Numbered from the stretch's first letter, positions 37,672 to 47,559 are shown. The stretch is DNA of 64,000 bases from CAVYUC01 sp963771595 (GCA_963771595.1 CAVYUC010000035.1:56088-120087); one strand, 5' to 3'. A program made the numbers and translations. Notes: generated from the sequence alone by a model not told the origin.

Positions 37672-39606
37672 ATGATTAAAAATATTTCAATTCAAAAAAT
37701 AATTGTATTGGCAGGAATCTTTATCCTGTTCTTTACGTTCAGTGCAAATTCAAAAACGTGGAAGTTAACAGACAACAATCTTACTGTAGTTTTTGATGAC
37801 CAAACCGTATTGCTTTCTGTTACCGACAAACGATGCAACAAAATCTGGCAGCAAACTGCTGTAACCGAAAATCTCAAGGTGGATAAAGTTATTCAGGACG
37901 GAAATAAGCTGAACGTTAAAATGTCAGGTAAATATCCTTTTGATGTAATTTTCATGCTGACTCCTGCTTCTGCTCTGGAAGTGCAACTGATTGCCGGTGA
38001 AAAAATGGAATTTGAAAAGCTGTCGTATCCGCCAGCCTTTGAAACGCCTGATAAAAACTATTATCTGCTTTTTACCGATAGTGAAGGGTTTTTGCTGCGT
38101 GCCGATGACACCGAATATGGAATTGGCCGGCAGATTATGCATTCCATGCGCGGTTTGTCAATGCCATGGATGGGAGTTACCGATACTGCCTTTCAAACCG
38201 GTTACATGGCCATAGTCGATACACCCGACGACGCTGAAATGTGGGTGAAACGGTACAACGGACTGATTTCATTTGAGCCGCTCTGGATTTCGCAAAAAGG
38301 AAAATTCGGCTACACAAGAAAAATGATTTATCACTTTTTCGATAAAGGGGGATATGTAGCCCAGTGCAAGAAATACCGCGATTACGTGTGGGCAAAAAAT
38401 TCGGTTCCGCCGACTTTGAAGGAAAAGCAAAAACGCTTTCCTGCTATTGAAAAGATGATTGGCGCTCCACATATTTACCTGTGGGACGATGCCCGCGAAT
38501 TAAGTTTTGCCCGCGAAATGAAAAAATCAGGCATCGATAAGGCATTTATCCTCTGGAATCCAAATCATCCGCCATATCCGGAACCCGGTTATGACAATGA
38601 AATTAAAAAGCTGGGCTATTTGTCAGGGGTATATGAGCTGTTCAGGGATGTGCATTTGCAGGATACAACTGGTCATATTGACCCGGCTAACCGCGAGGGA
38701 ACATGGCTGAACCGGTTTCGGTTCCCCGGTTTGTTTCATAAAGTAGCGATTGTAGAAAAAGACGGAGATTATCATTATTCAGGATTTGGTTACGATACCA
38801 ATCCGAAAACAGTTTTATCCATTATTCCTGAATTACGTACCGACCGCGAAATGGAAGTCTACCCGCACGAATCGTTCTTTCTCGACGGTTATCTGGCCAG
38901 CGGAATATTTGAGGATTACGGTAAAGAAAATCCGCTAACCCGTACGGATTATAAAGAAACTGTAATAGAAATGAACGAATTTTTTGCCGATAAGTACAAC
39001 TCTATAGTTGGAGTGGAATGGGGTGCTGATTATGGCGTGCCAACTGTTGCGTATGCGCACGGAATGACCACCCTGCACCACATGTTGTATTCGTCACCCG
39101 ATCGGAATAAAAAAGGTTCAATATACTATATGGGTGAATGGGACAATCCATCGCATCCTTCGATTATGGTTGGCGAATATGTTCCTGACGAACATTATAT
39201 GAAATGGGCAATCAATGAAAAAATACGTGTGCCGCTGTACCAGTTGGTTTACCATGGCGCCATTGTCACCACCTGGCGCTGGGACGACAACAGCCACAAT
39301 ATGCCATCCATCTGGTGGAAAAAAGATTTGTTTGACATGTTGTACGGAACTGCACCGCTTTGGTGCCTCGACCGTCCGCGGTGGAAAAAGTTCAAACAAA
39401 CATTTATCGAAAGTTACCAAAACCTCGGGCCATGGCTCGAACAGATTCAGTACGACGAAATGCTTTCACATAAATTCTTAAGCGATGATCACAAGGTGCA
39501 GGAAACTGAATTTTCGTCCGGGAAAAAAATTGTTGTCAATTTTGGCGAAGAAAATTATACCTATAATGGAGAAATGGTAAATGCCAAATCCTATAAAATC
39601 TTCTGA
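37672..39606 (+). CDS. Secreted glycoside hydrolase-like protein, family unassigned
   Basis: 644 aa with a signal peptide (IIVLAGIFILFFTFSANS). Residues 25-230 are a beta-sandwich of the kind preceding GH barrels, and the rest a TIM barrel-like domain with IYLWDDARELSFA, AFILWNPNHPPYP, ESFFLDGY and VGVEWGADYG. The order sandwich then barrel, with acidic residues at strand ends, recalls DUF5696 and the GH101/GH129 group, but I cannot assign a family. FFLDGYLASG and VEWGADYG are the best candidates for catalytic acids. It is the first of three genes with short gaps on the + strand. Confidence 0.65.
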   Translation: MIKNISIQKIIVLAGIFILFFTFSANSKTWKLTDNNLTVVFDDQTVLLSVTDKRCNKIWQQTAVTENLKVDKVIQDGNKLNVKMSGKYPFDVIFMLTPASALEVQLIAGEKMEFEKLSYPPAFETPDKNYYLLFTDSEGFLLRADDTEYGIGRQIMHSMRGLSMPWMGVTDTAFQTGYMAIVDTPDDAEMWVKRYNGLISFEPLWISQKGKFGYTRKMIYHFFDKGGYVAQCKKYRDYVWAKNSVPPTLKEKQKRFPAIEKMIGAPHIYLWDDARELSFAREMKKSGIDKAFILWNPNHPPYPEPGYDNEIKKLGYLSGVYELFRDVHLQDTTGHIDPANREGTWLNRFRFPGLFHKVAIVEKDGDYHYSGFGYDTNPKTVLSIIPELRTDREMEVYPHESFFLDGYLASGIFEDYGKENPLTRTDYKETVIEMNEFFADKYNSIVGVEWGADYGVPTVAYAHGMTTLHHMLYSSPDRNKKGSIYYMGEWDNPSHPSIMVGEYVPDEHYMKWAINEKIRVPLYQLVYHGAIVTTWRWDDNSHNMPSIWWKKDLFDMLYGTAPLWCLDRPRWKKFKQTFIESYQNLGPWLEQIQYDEMLSHKFLSDDHKVQETEFSSGKKIVVNFGEENYTYNGEMVNAKSYKIF

Positions 39607-39636
39607 AGGATATAATAAATCAGATACAATTCTTAA

Positions 39637-40692
39637 ATGATGCAAATGAAAAATTTCAGGTTCATATTTTCTCTGATAGCCATTCATATTTTTATTCTGC
39701 ATTTTGAGAGCAATGCTCAAACCATTGAATCGCTGGCCAAAGACTTACCTCCTTATTTTTCGGTACTTACTACCTGGGGACTGCGGCCGGAATGGGATGA
39801 AACAGGGGAGAATATTTACTTCCTCGATAAAATGAATGGTGATGTATTCAAAATAAATATAGAATCGCGCGAAATAACGGCAATAACAAATAACTTTTAC
39901 CACGGCGGGATTTACCGGGTGCTGTGCCTGTCAAACGGCGATTTGCTGCTTGCCATGGCACCGCCGGTTTTCGATTCGCGTGAGCCTGAGAAAGCCCGGC
40001 ATTCCGGATTGGAATTGTGCATTCTGAAAAAAGATGATTTATCAAAACCAATATCCCTTGGAGAATATTGTGACGAAGGGCCTGCGGTTTCTAAAAACAG
40101 CCTGCAGATTGCCTGGACACTTCCCGGGCAGCGCGAAATTTGCATTGCTGATATTAAATATACCGATAGAATTCCCGAAATCCTTAATAAAAAGAAAATC
40201 ATCTCCTACAAAGATTCATCGGCATATATCCGGCTCGAAACGCAGGATTTCAGGCCGCCAAATAATGAAGAACTCCTTTATACCCATTACTGGGGCGATG
40301 AAACCGATGCATTTTACCATGCGGATACCTATGGTTTTAACTTGAAAACCGGGAAAACAGTCAACTATACCAAATCACCCGGAAGCTATGATGAAGCAGA
40401 AGGAATTTTTCCCGATGGAAAATATACGATGATTGAAAGCGACCGTCACCAGGATTTGGCCAACCGCCTGCGTTGGAAAGTGGATGTGTACCGGCTGAAT
40501 CTAAACGGTAGCGGAGAAGTGGAACGTCTGGCTGATTTTTCTACCCGCTATCCGGGTAAATTGAGGTCGGATAATCCAGTGGTAGATAAAACCGGTAAAT
40601 ATATTGCCCTGCAATATGGTTTTCTGGCCGGCTCCGGAAACGGGCAGGGCATTTTCCTGTTCGATTTGGAAAAGTACGAGGAAATGAAATAA
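39637..40692 (+). CDS. Oligogalacturonate lyase-like beta-propeller protein
   Basis: 351 aa with a signal peptide ending at SNAQ. The propeller repeats (RPEWDETGENIYFLDKMNGD, EGIFPDGKYTMIESDRHQ) resemble oligogalacturonide lyases and TolB-type propellers. H298-type metal ligands of oligogalacturonide lyase cannot be assigned with confidence here. If it is a lyase, the locus would attack a uronic-acid-containing polymer. A binding or sensing propeller is equally possible. The next reading frame opens 1 bp after its stop. Confidence 0.62.
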   Translation: MMQMKNFRFIFSLIAIHIFILHFESNAQTIESLAKDLPPYFSVLTTWGLRPEWDETGENIYFLDKMNGDVFKINIESREITAITNNFYHGGIYRVLCLSNGDLLLAMAPPVFDSREPEKARHSGLELCILKKDDLSKPISLGEYCDEGPAVSKNSLQIAWTLPGQREICIADIKYTDRIPEILNKKKIISYKDSSAYIRLETQDFRPPNNEELLYTHYWGDETDAFYHADTYGFNLKTGKTVNYTKSPGSYDEAEGIFPDGKYTMIESDRHQDLANRLRWKVDVYRLNLNGSGEVERLADFSTRYPGKLRSDNPVVDKTGKYIALQYGFLAGSGNGQGIFLFDLEKYEEMK

Positions 40693-40735
40693 AATGTCCG
40701 GTGATTTAAAAAATATGTATATTCAAATATCAATA

Positions 40736-42481
40736 ATGAAAAATATTGCAGCCTTATTATTTAGTCTCTTTTTTACGGTCGTTTTATCTGCTCAGGAAAC
40801 CAGCCAAATCAAAATGTCGGACTACATTGGTGTGAATTCAAATGTAGCAGCTTACGACCAGCATTATCTGGCTGATCTGGCAAAGTGTACCAAATGGATT
40901 CGGGAATACCATTCATGGGGACATTACGAAGTTGCAAACGATTATTACAAATGGGATAATATCACCACATATCCGCAGGGTTATACATGGCCCGACCATA
41001 CAAAATTCATGAATGAATGCCGGAAGCTGGGAATCAATGTTCTTATCGATGTGCTGGATAAACCCGACTGGGCAGGGGAGGCAAGAGGCGCTTACAACAC
41101 TGGTGACGGTTCACAGCCGGAAGATTATCTTGAACGGCTCGAATTTATCGGACAGCTGGTGGCACGGTACGGAACACAAAAAGTGGACAAGTCACTGCTT
41201 GAAACTGCAGATAAAGTGACGGGTTTGAATTACATCAAATATTACGAAGACGATAATGAACCTGACTACTGGTGGGAGAATCCACTGTGGCCTGCCGAAA
41301 AATATGCTGTTTACTGCAATGCTGTTCACGATGGTTACGGTGTGGAAACAAGTGAAGATTATCCATTACTCGGTATTAAATCGGTAGATTCTTCTGCTGT
41401 GCATGTGTTGGCAGGCATGGCTACAGAATCTCCGGCTTATATTCAGAAAATACTGAACAATTCAAATGGCCGCATTCCATTCGATGTGCTAAATATTCAT
41501 ACCTACTGTACCGACCATACCGACGGATATTCACCCGAAAACGAATCTCACGGAATAGAAAAGAACCTTGGCGATTTTATGGACTGGTGCAACCGGACGC
41601 TTCCGGATGTGCCGGTTTGGATTACTGAATTTGGCTGGGATACATACATTAGCTCAGGAAGTCATTCCTATGTGTACGCACCTCCCCAACAGCAGGCCAA
41701 CTACATTTTACGATCGTATTTTGTGACATTGAAGATGGGATTTCAGAAGGCATTTTTGTTTATGGACAAAGACCCGAACAGCACCGGGACACTGCAATAT
41801 TCGAGCAGCGGATTAATTTCTGACCAGAATACAGGACATGAAAAAAAACCTTCGTATTATTATCTGGCAACCATGCAAAATGTACTCGGCGAAGCGGCTT
41901 ATGATTCTACTTTGGCTTACCGCCAAACAGCAGGGAATAAAGAAGTTTACAACTTTAAATTCAGAAATGTAAACGATGATCTTATTTACGTACTCTGGAC
42001 ACGCCTGGACAATTCGGAAACAGATTCCGGTGCATCGCTTCCTTATCAGTTGAAACTGAATTACCAGCCTGAATATGCATTCAGCATTCTCCCGCAGGAC
42101 AATGATATGAATGGCGACACGCTGGCACTTGATGTAACAGGAACTTCTGTTGATTTGGTTTTAACAGAAACACCTCAGTTTGTTGTAGTTTCCGGAAACA
42201 GTACTTCCGGTATTCAACGGGAAAATAAATCCTTTGATTTTAAAGTCTATCCAAATCCTGCCGATAACGGTGTGAACGTCTCGCTCTTCAGTTCGACAAA
42301 CCGGAAAATAAAAGTATCTGTTTTTACTTCCGAAGGTAAATTATTGAAAATTCTTGCGGATAAAGTATTTGACGCCGGAAACAGTTACCTCTCATTTGGT
42401 GAAAATTATTCGCAGGGAATGTACCTGGTGAATGTGAATTCCGGCGATTTCAGGAAAGTGGAGAAGGTCTTTTTGAAATAG
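40736..42481 (+). CDS. T9SS-secreted clan-A glycosidase-like protein
   Basis: 581 aa from the Met at 40736, where a signal peptide (NIAALLFSLFFTVVLSAQ) begins. An in-frame Met at 40694 would add 14 residues and spoil it. The protein is a TIM-barrel glycosidase in outline: E175 in YEDDNEPDYWW is the likely acid/base and E298 in WITEFGWDT the likely nucleophile, as in GH39/GH5-like enzymes of clan A. A short beta domain follows. The last 80 residues from KVYPNPADNG (about residue 502) form a T9SS sorting domain. The exact family is not recognised. It is the last enzyme of the carbohydrate locus. Confidence 0.75.
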   Translation: MKNIAALLFSLFFTVVLSAQETSQIKMSDYIGVNSNVAAYDQHYLADLAKCTKWIREYHSWGHYEVANDYYKWDNITTYPQGYTWPDHTKFMNECRKLGINVLIDVLDKPDWAGEARGAYNTGDGSQPEDYLERLEFIGQLVARYGTQKVDKSLLETADKVTGLNYIKYYEDDNEPDYWWENPLWPAEKYAVYCNAVHDGYGVETSEDYPLLGIKSVDSSAVHVLAGMATESPAYIQKILNNSNGRIPFDVLNIHTYCTDHTDGYSPENESHGIEKNLGDFMDWCNRTLPDVPVWITEFGWDTYISSGSHSYVYAPPQQQANYILRSYFVTLKMGFQKAFLFMDKDPNSTGTLQYSSSGLISDQNTGHEKKPSYYYLATMQNVLGEAAYDSTLAYRQTAGNKEVYNFKFRNVNDDLIYVLWTRLDNSETDSGASLPYQLKLNYQPEYAFSILPQDNDMNGDTLALDVTGTSVDLVLTETPQFVVVSGNSTSGIQRENKSFDFKVYPNPADNGVNVSLFSSTNRKIKVSVFTSEGKLLKILADKVFDAGNSYLSFGENYSQGMYLVNVNSGDFRKVEKVFLK

Positions 42482-42534
42482 CTGCAAGCTTCAACCTTCA
42501 AGCCGCAAGCTCTAGTCTCAAGTTACACACTGCA

Positions 42535-42566
42535 TTTTGATTTTGCCTGAACTTTTTGTAATTTCG
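42535..42566 (+). promoter_or_regulatory. Candidate promoter of the Xre/RES operon
   Basis: TTTTG (42535-42539) and TAATTTCG (42559-42566) are separated by 19 bp. This resembles the Bacteroidota -33 TTTG and -7 TAnnTTTG pair, with one mismatch in the -7 box. The toxin-antitoxin operon starts 25 bp downstream at 42592. Confidence 0.45.
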
Positions 42567-42591
42567 TTCATTTAATAAATAATATTATCAG

Positions 42592-43059
42592 ATGACAACG
42601 ATACAACAGAATTTAAGCACAACCACTGAGCATTATGATAAGTTGTTAAATATTCTGGGGAAGAAATATATCCGGTCGAAAATTGAGAGTCCGTATGATT
42701 TTATTACGATTGCGTCGAAAGGAATCAATGCAAATGTGATAGTCAATTTCAGAAAACACTTCAAAATTACGCGCGATTATGCGGCTGAACTTTTAAATGT
42801 TTCAGAGCCGACAATTTACAGGTGGATTCGAAACAACAGAAAGCTCGAGCGGAATTTTTCGGTACAACTTTTTGAACTTGCCGATCTTTTTCTTTTTGGT
42901 ACTGAAGTGTTTGAAAGCAAGGAGAATTTTTTTAAGTGGCTGGAGTTGCCCAACACAGCCCTGGGAGGGCTCGAACCAAAACAGGTACTGGAAGTCCCGG
43001 GAGGAATCGCGAAAGTAAAAGATTTACTCGGACGAATTGAATACGGTATTTACAGTTAG
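42592..43059 (+). CDS. Xre/MbcA/ParS-family antitoxin
   Basis: 155 aa. A helix-turn-helix region (about residues 55-85, FKITRDYAAELLNVSEPTIYR) precedes a C-terminal domain with the MbcA/ParS pattern (FKWLELPNTALGGLEPKQVL and DLLGRIEYGIYS). It should bind and neutralise the RES toxin encoded 5 bp downstream and repress the operon. Order, spacing and length are typical of type II RES-Xre modules. Confidence 0.92.
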   Translation: MTTIQQNLSTTTEHYDKLLNILGKKYIRSKIESPYDFITIASKGINANVIVNFRKHFKITRDYAAELLNVSEPTIYRWIRNNRKLERNFSVQLFELADLFLFGTEVFESKENFFKWLELPNTALGGLEPKQVLEVPGGIAKVKDLLGRIEYGIYS

Positions 43060-43064
43060 TTTCG

Positions 43065-43517
43065 ATGCTGGTTTACCGGATTACAAAAAGCAAATTCGCA
43101 TCGGATGTTAGCGGTACCGGCGCGGCACTCTATCCCGGGAGATGGAACAAAAAAGGTGCGCCAGTTTTGTATACCGGTGAAAATCTGGAAATTGCATTGC
43201 TTGAATATATTGTTCATATCCCGCCACTGATTGCGCCGCAGTTGGATGCTTTGACAATAGAAATTCCAGACGATTCAATAACTGCCTTTGAACCTAAAGA
43301 TTTGCCTAAAAACTGGTACCATTTTCCGGCGCCAACTATTCTTTCTGAAATCGGTCAAAAATGGGTGGAGGAGAAAAAAACTGTTGCACTAAAAATACCA
43401 AGCAGCATCATTCATTCCTCCTATATTTTCATTTTGAATTGCAATCATTCGGATTATAAAAAGGTAAAGATTCTTGACCAACAGCGATTCTATTTCGATT
43501 CCCGGCTGAGGAAATAG
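43065..43517 (+). CDS. RES-domain toxin
   Basis: 150 aa. The RES family residues are present: R5 in VYRIT, GRWN with R26, and the YTGENLEIALLE motif with E47. RES toxins characterised so far degrade or modify NAD+, which stops growth until the antitoxin is restored. The gene is complete and its stop is 75 bp from the convergent araC-type gene. Confidence 0.92.
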   Translation: MLVYRITKSKFASDVSGTGAALYPGRWNKKGAPVLYTGENLEIALLEYIVHIPPLIAPQLDALTIEIPDDSITAFEPKDLPKNWYHFPAPTILSEIGQKWVEEKKTVALKIPSSIIHSSYIFILNCNHSDYKKVKILDQQRFYFDSRLRK

Positions 43518-43592
43518 ACGGAAAAGATGATTATAAAGCGGGTTGGAAGTTGCCATACTCGGTTTGGGAAAGAGCTTATTTGTTGCCATTAT

Positions 43593-44546
43593 TCAGTTTA
43601 AATTACGATATTCATTGGGTGTTTGTCCGGTTACATTTTTAAACAATCTCGTAAAATGCTGTGGATATTTGAAACCCAATTCGCCTGCTATTTCACCCAC
43701 TGTTTTATCTGCATCAAATATTTTGTTTTTGGCCACCTCAATTACTTTATTCTGAATGTATTCCTTTGCTGATTTGCCGGTTTCTTTTTTAATCAAATCG
43801 CCGAAATAGTTGGCCGATAAATGAAGTTCTTCGGCAAACCATGTTACAGACGGCAAACCGATGGTTTGAGGTTTATCCGATGAAAAATAGCTGTTCAACT
43901 GTTCCTCAAACTTTTCCAAAATTCCCCGGTTGACATTATCTCTTGTAATAAACTGACGGTCGTAAAAACGATCACAGTAATTCAAAAACAATTCAATATT
44001 GGAAGCAATAAGTTTCTTACTGTGTTTGTCCACCCCTTGTTGCAATTCATAACTTATTTTTGAGAAACAATCCAGAACAATCTGCCTTTCGCGTTCCGAC
44101 AGGTGCAAAGCCTCATTTGTATTATAACTGAAGAAATGGTAATCATTGATATTTCTGCCCAGATTGGTTCCCTGAAGCAGGTCGGGATGAAACACAAGTG
44201 CATGTCCTTTCGGCTGATAAATTTTACCGGTGGTTTCAATTTCAAGCACTTGCCCGGGAGAAACAAAAACCAGCGTTCCCTCCTGGTAATCGTAATAGTT
44301 ACAGCCATATTTTAAATCACCGCACTTTACATCTTTCAGGAAAATGCAATACAGGCCAAAATTCAACCTGACCTTCTTTTCTTTACCCCATGTCCTTGGA
44401 TTGGCTTTCGAAAAATCGATGATGCTTACCAAAGGATGCAGTGTCTCATGATTGTTTAAGGCATTGTACTCACCAACCGTGTCAAATTTGTGTATTCCTT
44501 CCATGACGTTGTTATTTATCCAATACAAATTTAGCCTTTTCTTCAA
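43593..44546 (-). CDS. AraC-family transcriptional regulator
   Basis: 317 aa. The C-terminal 100 residues contain the two helix-turn-helix units of AraC proteins (EVAKNKIFDADKTVGEIAGE and FKYPQHFTRLFKNVTGQTP). The N-terminal part is a cupin-like sensor (LVFVSPGQVLEI). It is divergent from the aldo/keto reductase gene at 44693 and most likely controls it. Such AraC-AKR pairs are common in Bacteroidota. Confidence 0.9.
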   Translation of the reverse strand: MKKRLNLYWINNNVMEGIHKFDTVGEYNALNNHETLHPLVSIIDFSKANPRTWGKEKKVRLNFGLYCIFLKDVKCGDLKYGCNYYDYQEGTLVFVSPGQVLEIETTGKIYQPKGHALVFHPDLLQGTNLGRNINDYHFFSYNTNEALHLSERERQIVLDCFSKISYELQQGVDKHSKKLIASNIELFLNYCDRFYDRQFITRDNVNRGILEKFEEQLNSYFSSDKPQTIGLPSVTWFAEELHLSANYFGDLIKKETGKSAKEYIQNKVIEVAKNKIFDADKTVGEIAGELGFKYPQHFTRLFKNVTGQTPNEYRNLN

Positions 44547-44692
44547 AATGTAATCATCAAATTTGTCAATTCAGTAAAAATGGTAGGATAAACAGTAATT
44601 TGTATACCAAATAATTAGCTCGCTTGTAAGACCTTTGTAAAGTAAAAGTATTTCTTGTTCGAATCGGACAGGAAAAATTTAAAATCATCTGT

Positions 44693-45679
44693 ATGAAATC
44701 ACGAAAATTAGGAACCCAGGGATTGGAAGTATCAGAAATTGGCTTCGGATGCATGGGGCTGAATTTTGGATATGGACAGGTAACCGAAAAAAAGGAAGCC
44801 ATAAAAATTATCAGGAAAGCACATGAGCTGGGCGTGACCTTTTTTGATACAGCCGAAGTTTACGGACCCTATACCAACGAGGAAGTTGTGGGTGAAGCAC
44901 TGGCGCCAATACGAAATGAAGTCGTGATTGCCACAAAGTTTGGCTTTGGTTTTAAGGATGGGAAATCAACAGGATTAAACAGCCGGACTGAACATATTAA
45001 AAAGGCTGTGGATGGTTCATTATACCGGTTAAAAATTGAAACCATCGATTTGCTTTACCAGCACCGCGTTGACCCTGAAGTTCCAATTGAAGATGTAGCC
45101 GGAGCGGTAAAAGAACTTATCAGGGAAGGAAAAGTAAAATACTTTGGCCTTTCGGAAGCCGGAGTACAAAATATTCGGCGTGCCCATGCAGTTCAACCTG
45201 TTACTGCACTTCAAAGCGAATATTCATTGTGGTGGCGCGAACCTGAAGAACAAATCATTCCAGCACTCGAAGAACTGGGTATAGGATTGGTTCCTTTCAG
45301 TCCGCTTGGCAAAGGTTTTTTAACGGGAAATATTGATGAGAATACAACATTTGACAGCAATGATTTCAGAAGCACTATCCCGCGGTTATCACCTGAAAAT
45401 ATTAAAGCAAATTTGGCTTTTGTTGATTTTGTAAAGCAAATTGCCAAACGCAAAAATGCAACACCCGCACAAATTGCACTGGCCTGGTTAAATGCACAAA
45501 AACCATGGATTGTTCCAATTCCAGGCACCACAAAAATCCATCGGTTGGAGGAAAATGTTGGTTCAGCCAATATAAAATTTACAAAAGAGGAGTTGCAGGA
45601 AATTGGAACAGAAGCTTCAAAATTAGAAGCTTATGGTGATCGGTATTCCGAAGGTTCAGCAAAAATGATTGACCGGTGA
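44693..45679 (+). CDS. Aldo/keto reductase
   Basis: 328 aa. The AKR tetrad is complete: D52 and Y57 in FFDTAEVYG, K82 in ATKFG and H124 in YQHRVDP. IPIPGTTKIHRLEENV near the C-terminus binds NADPH. It reduces aldehydes or ketones, with an unknown natural substrate. Regulation by the divergent AraC protein is inferred. Confidence 0.93.
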   Translation: MKSRKLGTQGLEVSEIGFGCMGLNFGYGQVTEKKEAIKIIRKAHELGVTFFDTAEVYGPYTNEEVVGEALAPIRNEVVIATKFGFGFKDGKSTGLNSRTEHIKKAVDGSLYRLKIETIDLLYQHRVDPEVPIEDVAGAVKELIREGKVKYFGLSEAGVQNIRRAHAVQPVTALQSEYSLWWREPEEQIIPALEELGIGLVPFSPLGKGFLTGNIDENTTFDSNDFRSTIPRLSPENIKANLAFVDFVKQIAKRKNATPAQIALAWLNAQKPWIVPIPGTTKIHRLEENVGSANIKFTKEELQEIGTEASKLEAYGDRYSEGSAKMIDR

Positions 45680-45782
45680 TACATGAACAATTCACCAGGA
45701 GACTATCTGTGGTTACAAAGAATCACGCGTTGAATAAAAGATTAAACATAACAGATTAATAAAAGAAATGAAATAAAAATCA

Positions 45783-46868
45783 ATGTTGAATAATCACATG
45801 AACAACACCTTTTTGTTTGGCCTCTCTTTCATTTTATTTATGGTCACTTCCTGCTCAACCAGGGAGAATAACAGTGGTATAATCAAAATTAAAGAGCAGG
45901 GTAGTTTTGCAGTTGGTGGCACTGTGATTTCAATGCCTGGAACATTTGATCCGTACAATCCAACGCCGGCCGGACAAACTTTTCATGGAGATCATGCCTA
46001 TGTTTTTTATCAGGTCCCGGCTGATGCCCGGAAATATCCGCTGGTAATGTGGCATGGCTTCGGACAGTTTTCCAAAACATGGGAAACCACACCCGACGGT
46101 CGCGAAGGTTTTCAAAATATATTTTTACGCAGAGGCTTTCCGGTATATGTTATTGACCAGCCGCGCAGGGGCGATGCCGGCAGGAGCACAATTTCAGGAA
46201 CTGTTGAACCAATACCGGACGAACAGGGATGGTTTGGCACATTTCGCATCGGAATCTGGCCCAACTATTTTGAAGGAGTGCAGTTTGCCCGCGATTCCGC
46301 TACGCTCAACCAGTATTTCCGCCAGATGACTCCAGACATTGGACCTATGGATGTAATTGTAAATGCCGGTGCCGTTTCTGCGTTGTTCGATAAAATTGGG
46401 CCCGGCGTTTTGGTTACCCATTCCCATTCAGGTGGAATGGGCTGGCTGACTGCTGTCAAAAATCAAAATATAAAAGCCATTGTTTCCTATGAACCGGGAA
46501 GTGGATTTCTATTTCCCGAAGACGAAGTGCCGGAAGCAAGACCAAGTAGTGGCGGAACATTGGAAGCCGTTGGAATTCCAATGACAGAGTTTCAGCAGCT
46601 TACCAAAATTCCAGTCGTAATTTATTATGGCGATAATATTCCTGCTGAACCAAATCCAAATCCTGGTCAGGATGGGTGGCGGGTGCGGCTTGAAATGGCC
46701 AGATTATGGAGAGATGCAGTAAATCGTCATGGCGGCGATGTAACGGTAGTGCACCTGCCTGAAATCGGGATAAAAGGTAATACCCATTTCCCGTTTTCAG
46801 ATTTAAACAATATGGAAATAGCTGATTTAATGTCGCATTGGTTAAAAGAAAAAGGACTGGATAAATAA
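45783..46868 (+). CDS. Lipoprotein alpha/beta hydrolase
   Basis: 361 aa. The N-terminal lipobox is FMVTSC with Cys24. A second Met at residue 6 (45798) is an alternative start that keeps the signal. The hydrolase fold shows MWHGFGQFSKTWE, the VYVIDQPRRGDAGRS stretch and the nucleophile elbow HSHSGG with S216. It is probably an esterase acting in the periplasm. It is placed 103 bp behind the aldo/keto reductase. Confidence 0.85.
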   Translation: MLNNHMNNTFLFGLSFILFMVTSCSTRENNSGIIKIKEQGSFAVGGTVISMPGTFDPYNPTPAGQTFHGDHAYVFYQVPADARKYPLVMWHGFGQFSKTWETTPDGREGFQNIFLRRGFPVYVIDQPRRGDAGRSTISGTVEPIPDEQGWFGTFRIGIWPNYFEGVQFARDSATLNQYFRQMTPDIGPMDVIVNAGAVSALFDKIGPGVLVTHSHSGGMGWLTAVKNQNIKAIVSYEPGSGFLFPEDEVPEARPSSGGTLEAVGIPMTEFQQLTKIPVVIYYGDNIPAEPNPNPGQDGWRVRLEMARLWRDAVNRHGGDVTVVHLPEIGIKGNTHFPFSDLNNMEIADLMSHWLKEKGLDK

Positions 46869-47559
46869 ATTTTAAATATGTATACCCGTATATTTACCTA
46901 ATTTGATTATCTTTGAGAAAAATCAATTTTCATGTCGTTAATTAATTTCATCGAAGAGTTCCCAGACGAAGCAAGCTGCAAGCAAAAGTTCAAGGAATAT
47001 CGTGACCAAGTGGGTGTTGTTTGCCCCAAGTGCAAGGGCAAAGACCACTATTGGAAGAAAGACAAAGAACAGTACGAGTGCAAGAAGTGCAAAACAAGGA
47101 TTACGTTAAAGAGTGGGACGGTCATGCATAAATCGAAACTCCCATTCCGTTACTGGTTCATAGCAATGCACCTTCTAACCTCTACAAAAAAGAGTTTTTC
47201 GGCAAAAGAAATACAACGGCAACTTGGGCATAAGCGCTATCACCCAATTTGGCACATGGTGCACAAGCTCCGCAACTCGATGGGGAAACGGGACGGGGAG
47301 TATGTCCTGGCGGGCAGGATCGAATTGGACGAGGGGTATTTTTCCACGGAAGTACCGGAAGATGAAAAAGATCTGCCACTAAAACGTGGCAGGGGCAGCC
47401 AGAAAAAATCGAAAGTGCTTGTAATGGCAGAAAGCACAATGGTGGAATCGCCAAAGAAAGGCCAGAAACCACGCCGGGTGGGTTATTTGAAAATGAGGGT
47501 CATCGAAGATCTCAAAAGCGAAACAATTGATGAAATTGTCAAAGACATGGCTTCCGGTG
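46869..47559 (+). mobile_element. IS1595-family element, 3' part missing
   Basis: Contains the 5' end and most of the transposase of an IS1595-type (ISXO2-like) element and stops abruptly where the IS21-family element begins at about 47560. The rest of the IS1595 element is not found on the far side of the IS21 element, so the simple insertion was followed by a deletion. Confidence 0.75.
46908..46915 (+). promoter_or_regulatory. Candidate -7 box of the IS1595 transposase
   Basis: TATCTTTG matches the Bacteroidota -7 consensus TAnnTTTG exactly and lies 17 bp before the ATG at 46932. I could not find a good -33 box at the expected distance. Confidence 0.4.

Noticed and set aside
40694..40735. 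Start of the clan-A enzyme gene at 40694
   Set aside because: The Met at 40736 gives a clean signal peptide. The earlier start adds a polar leader only.
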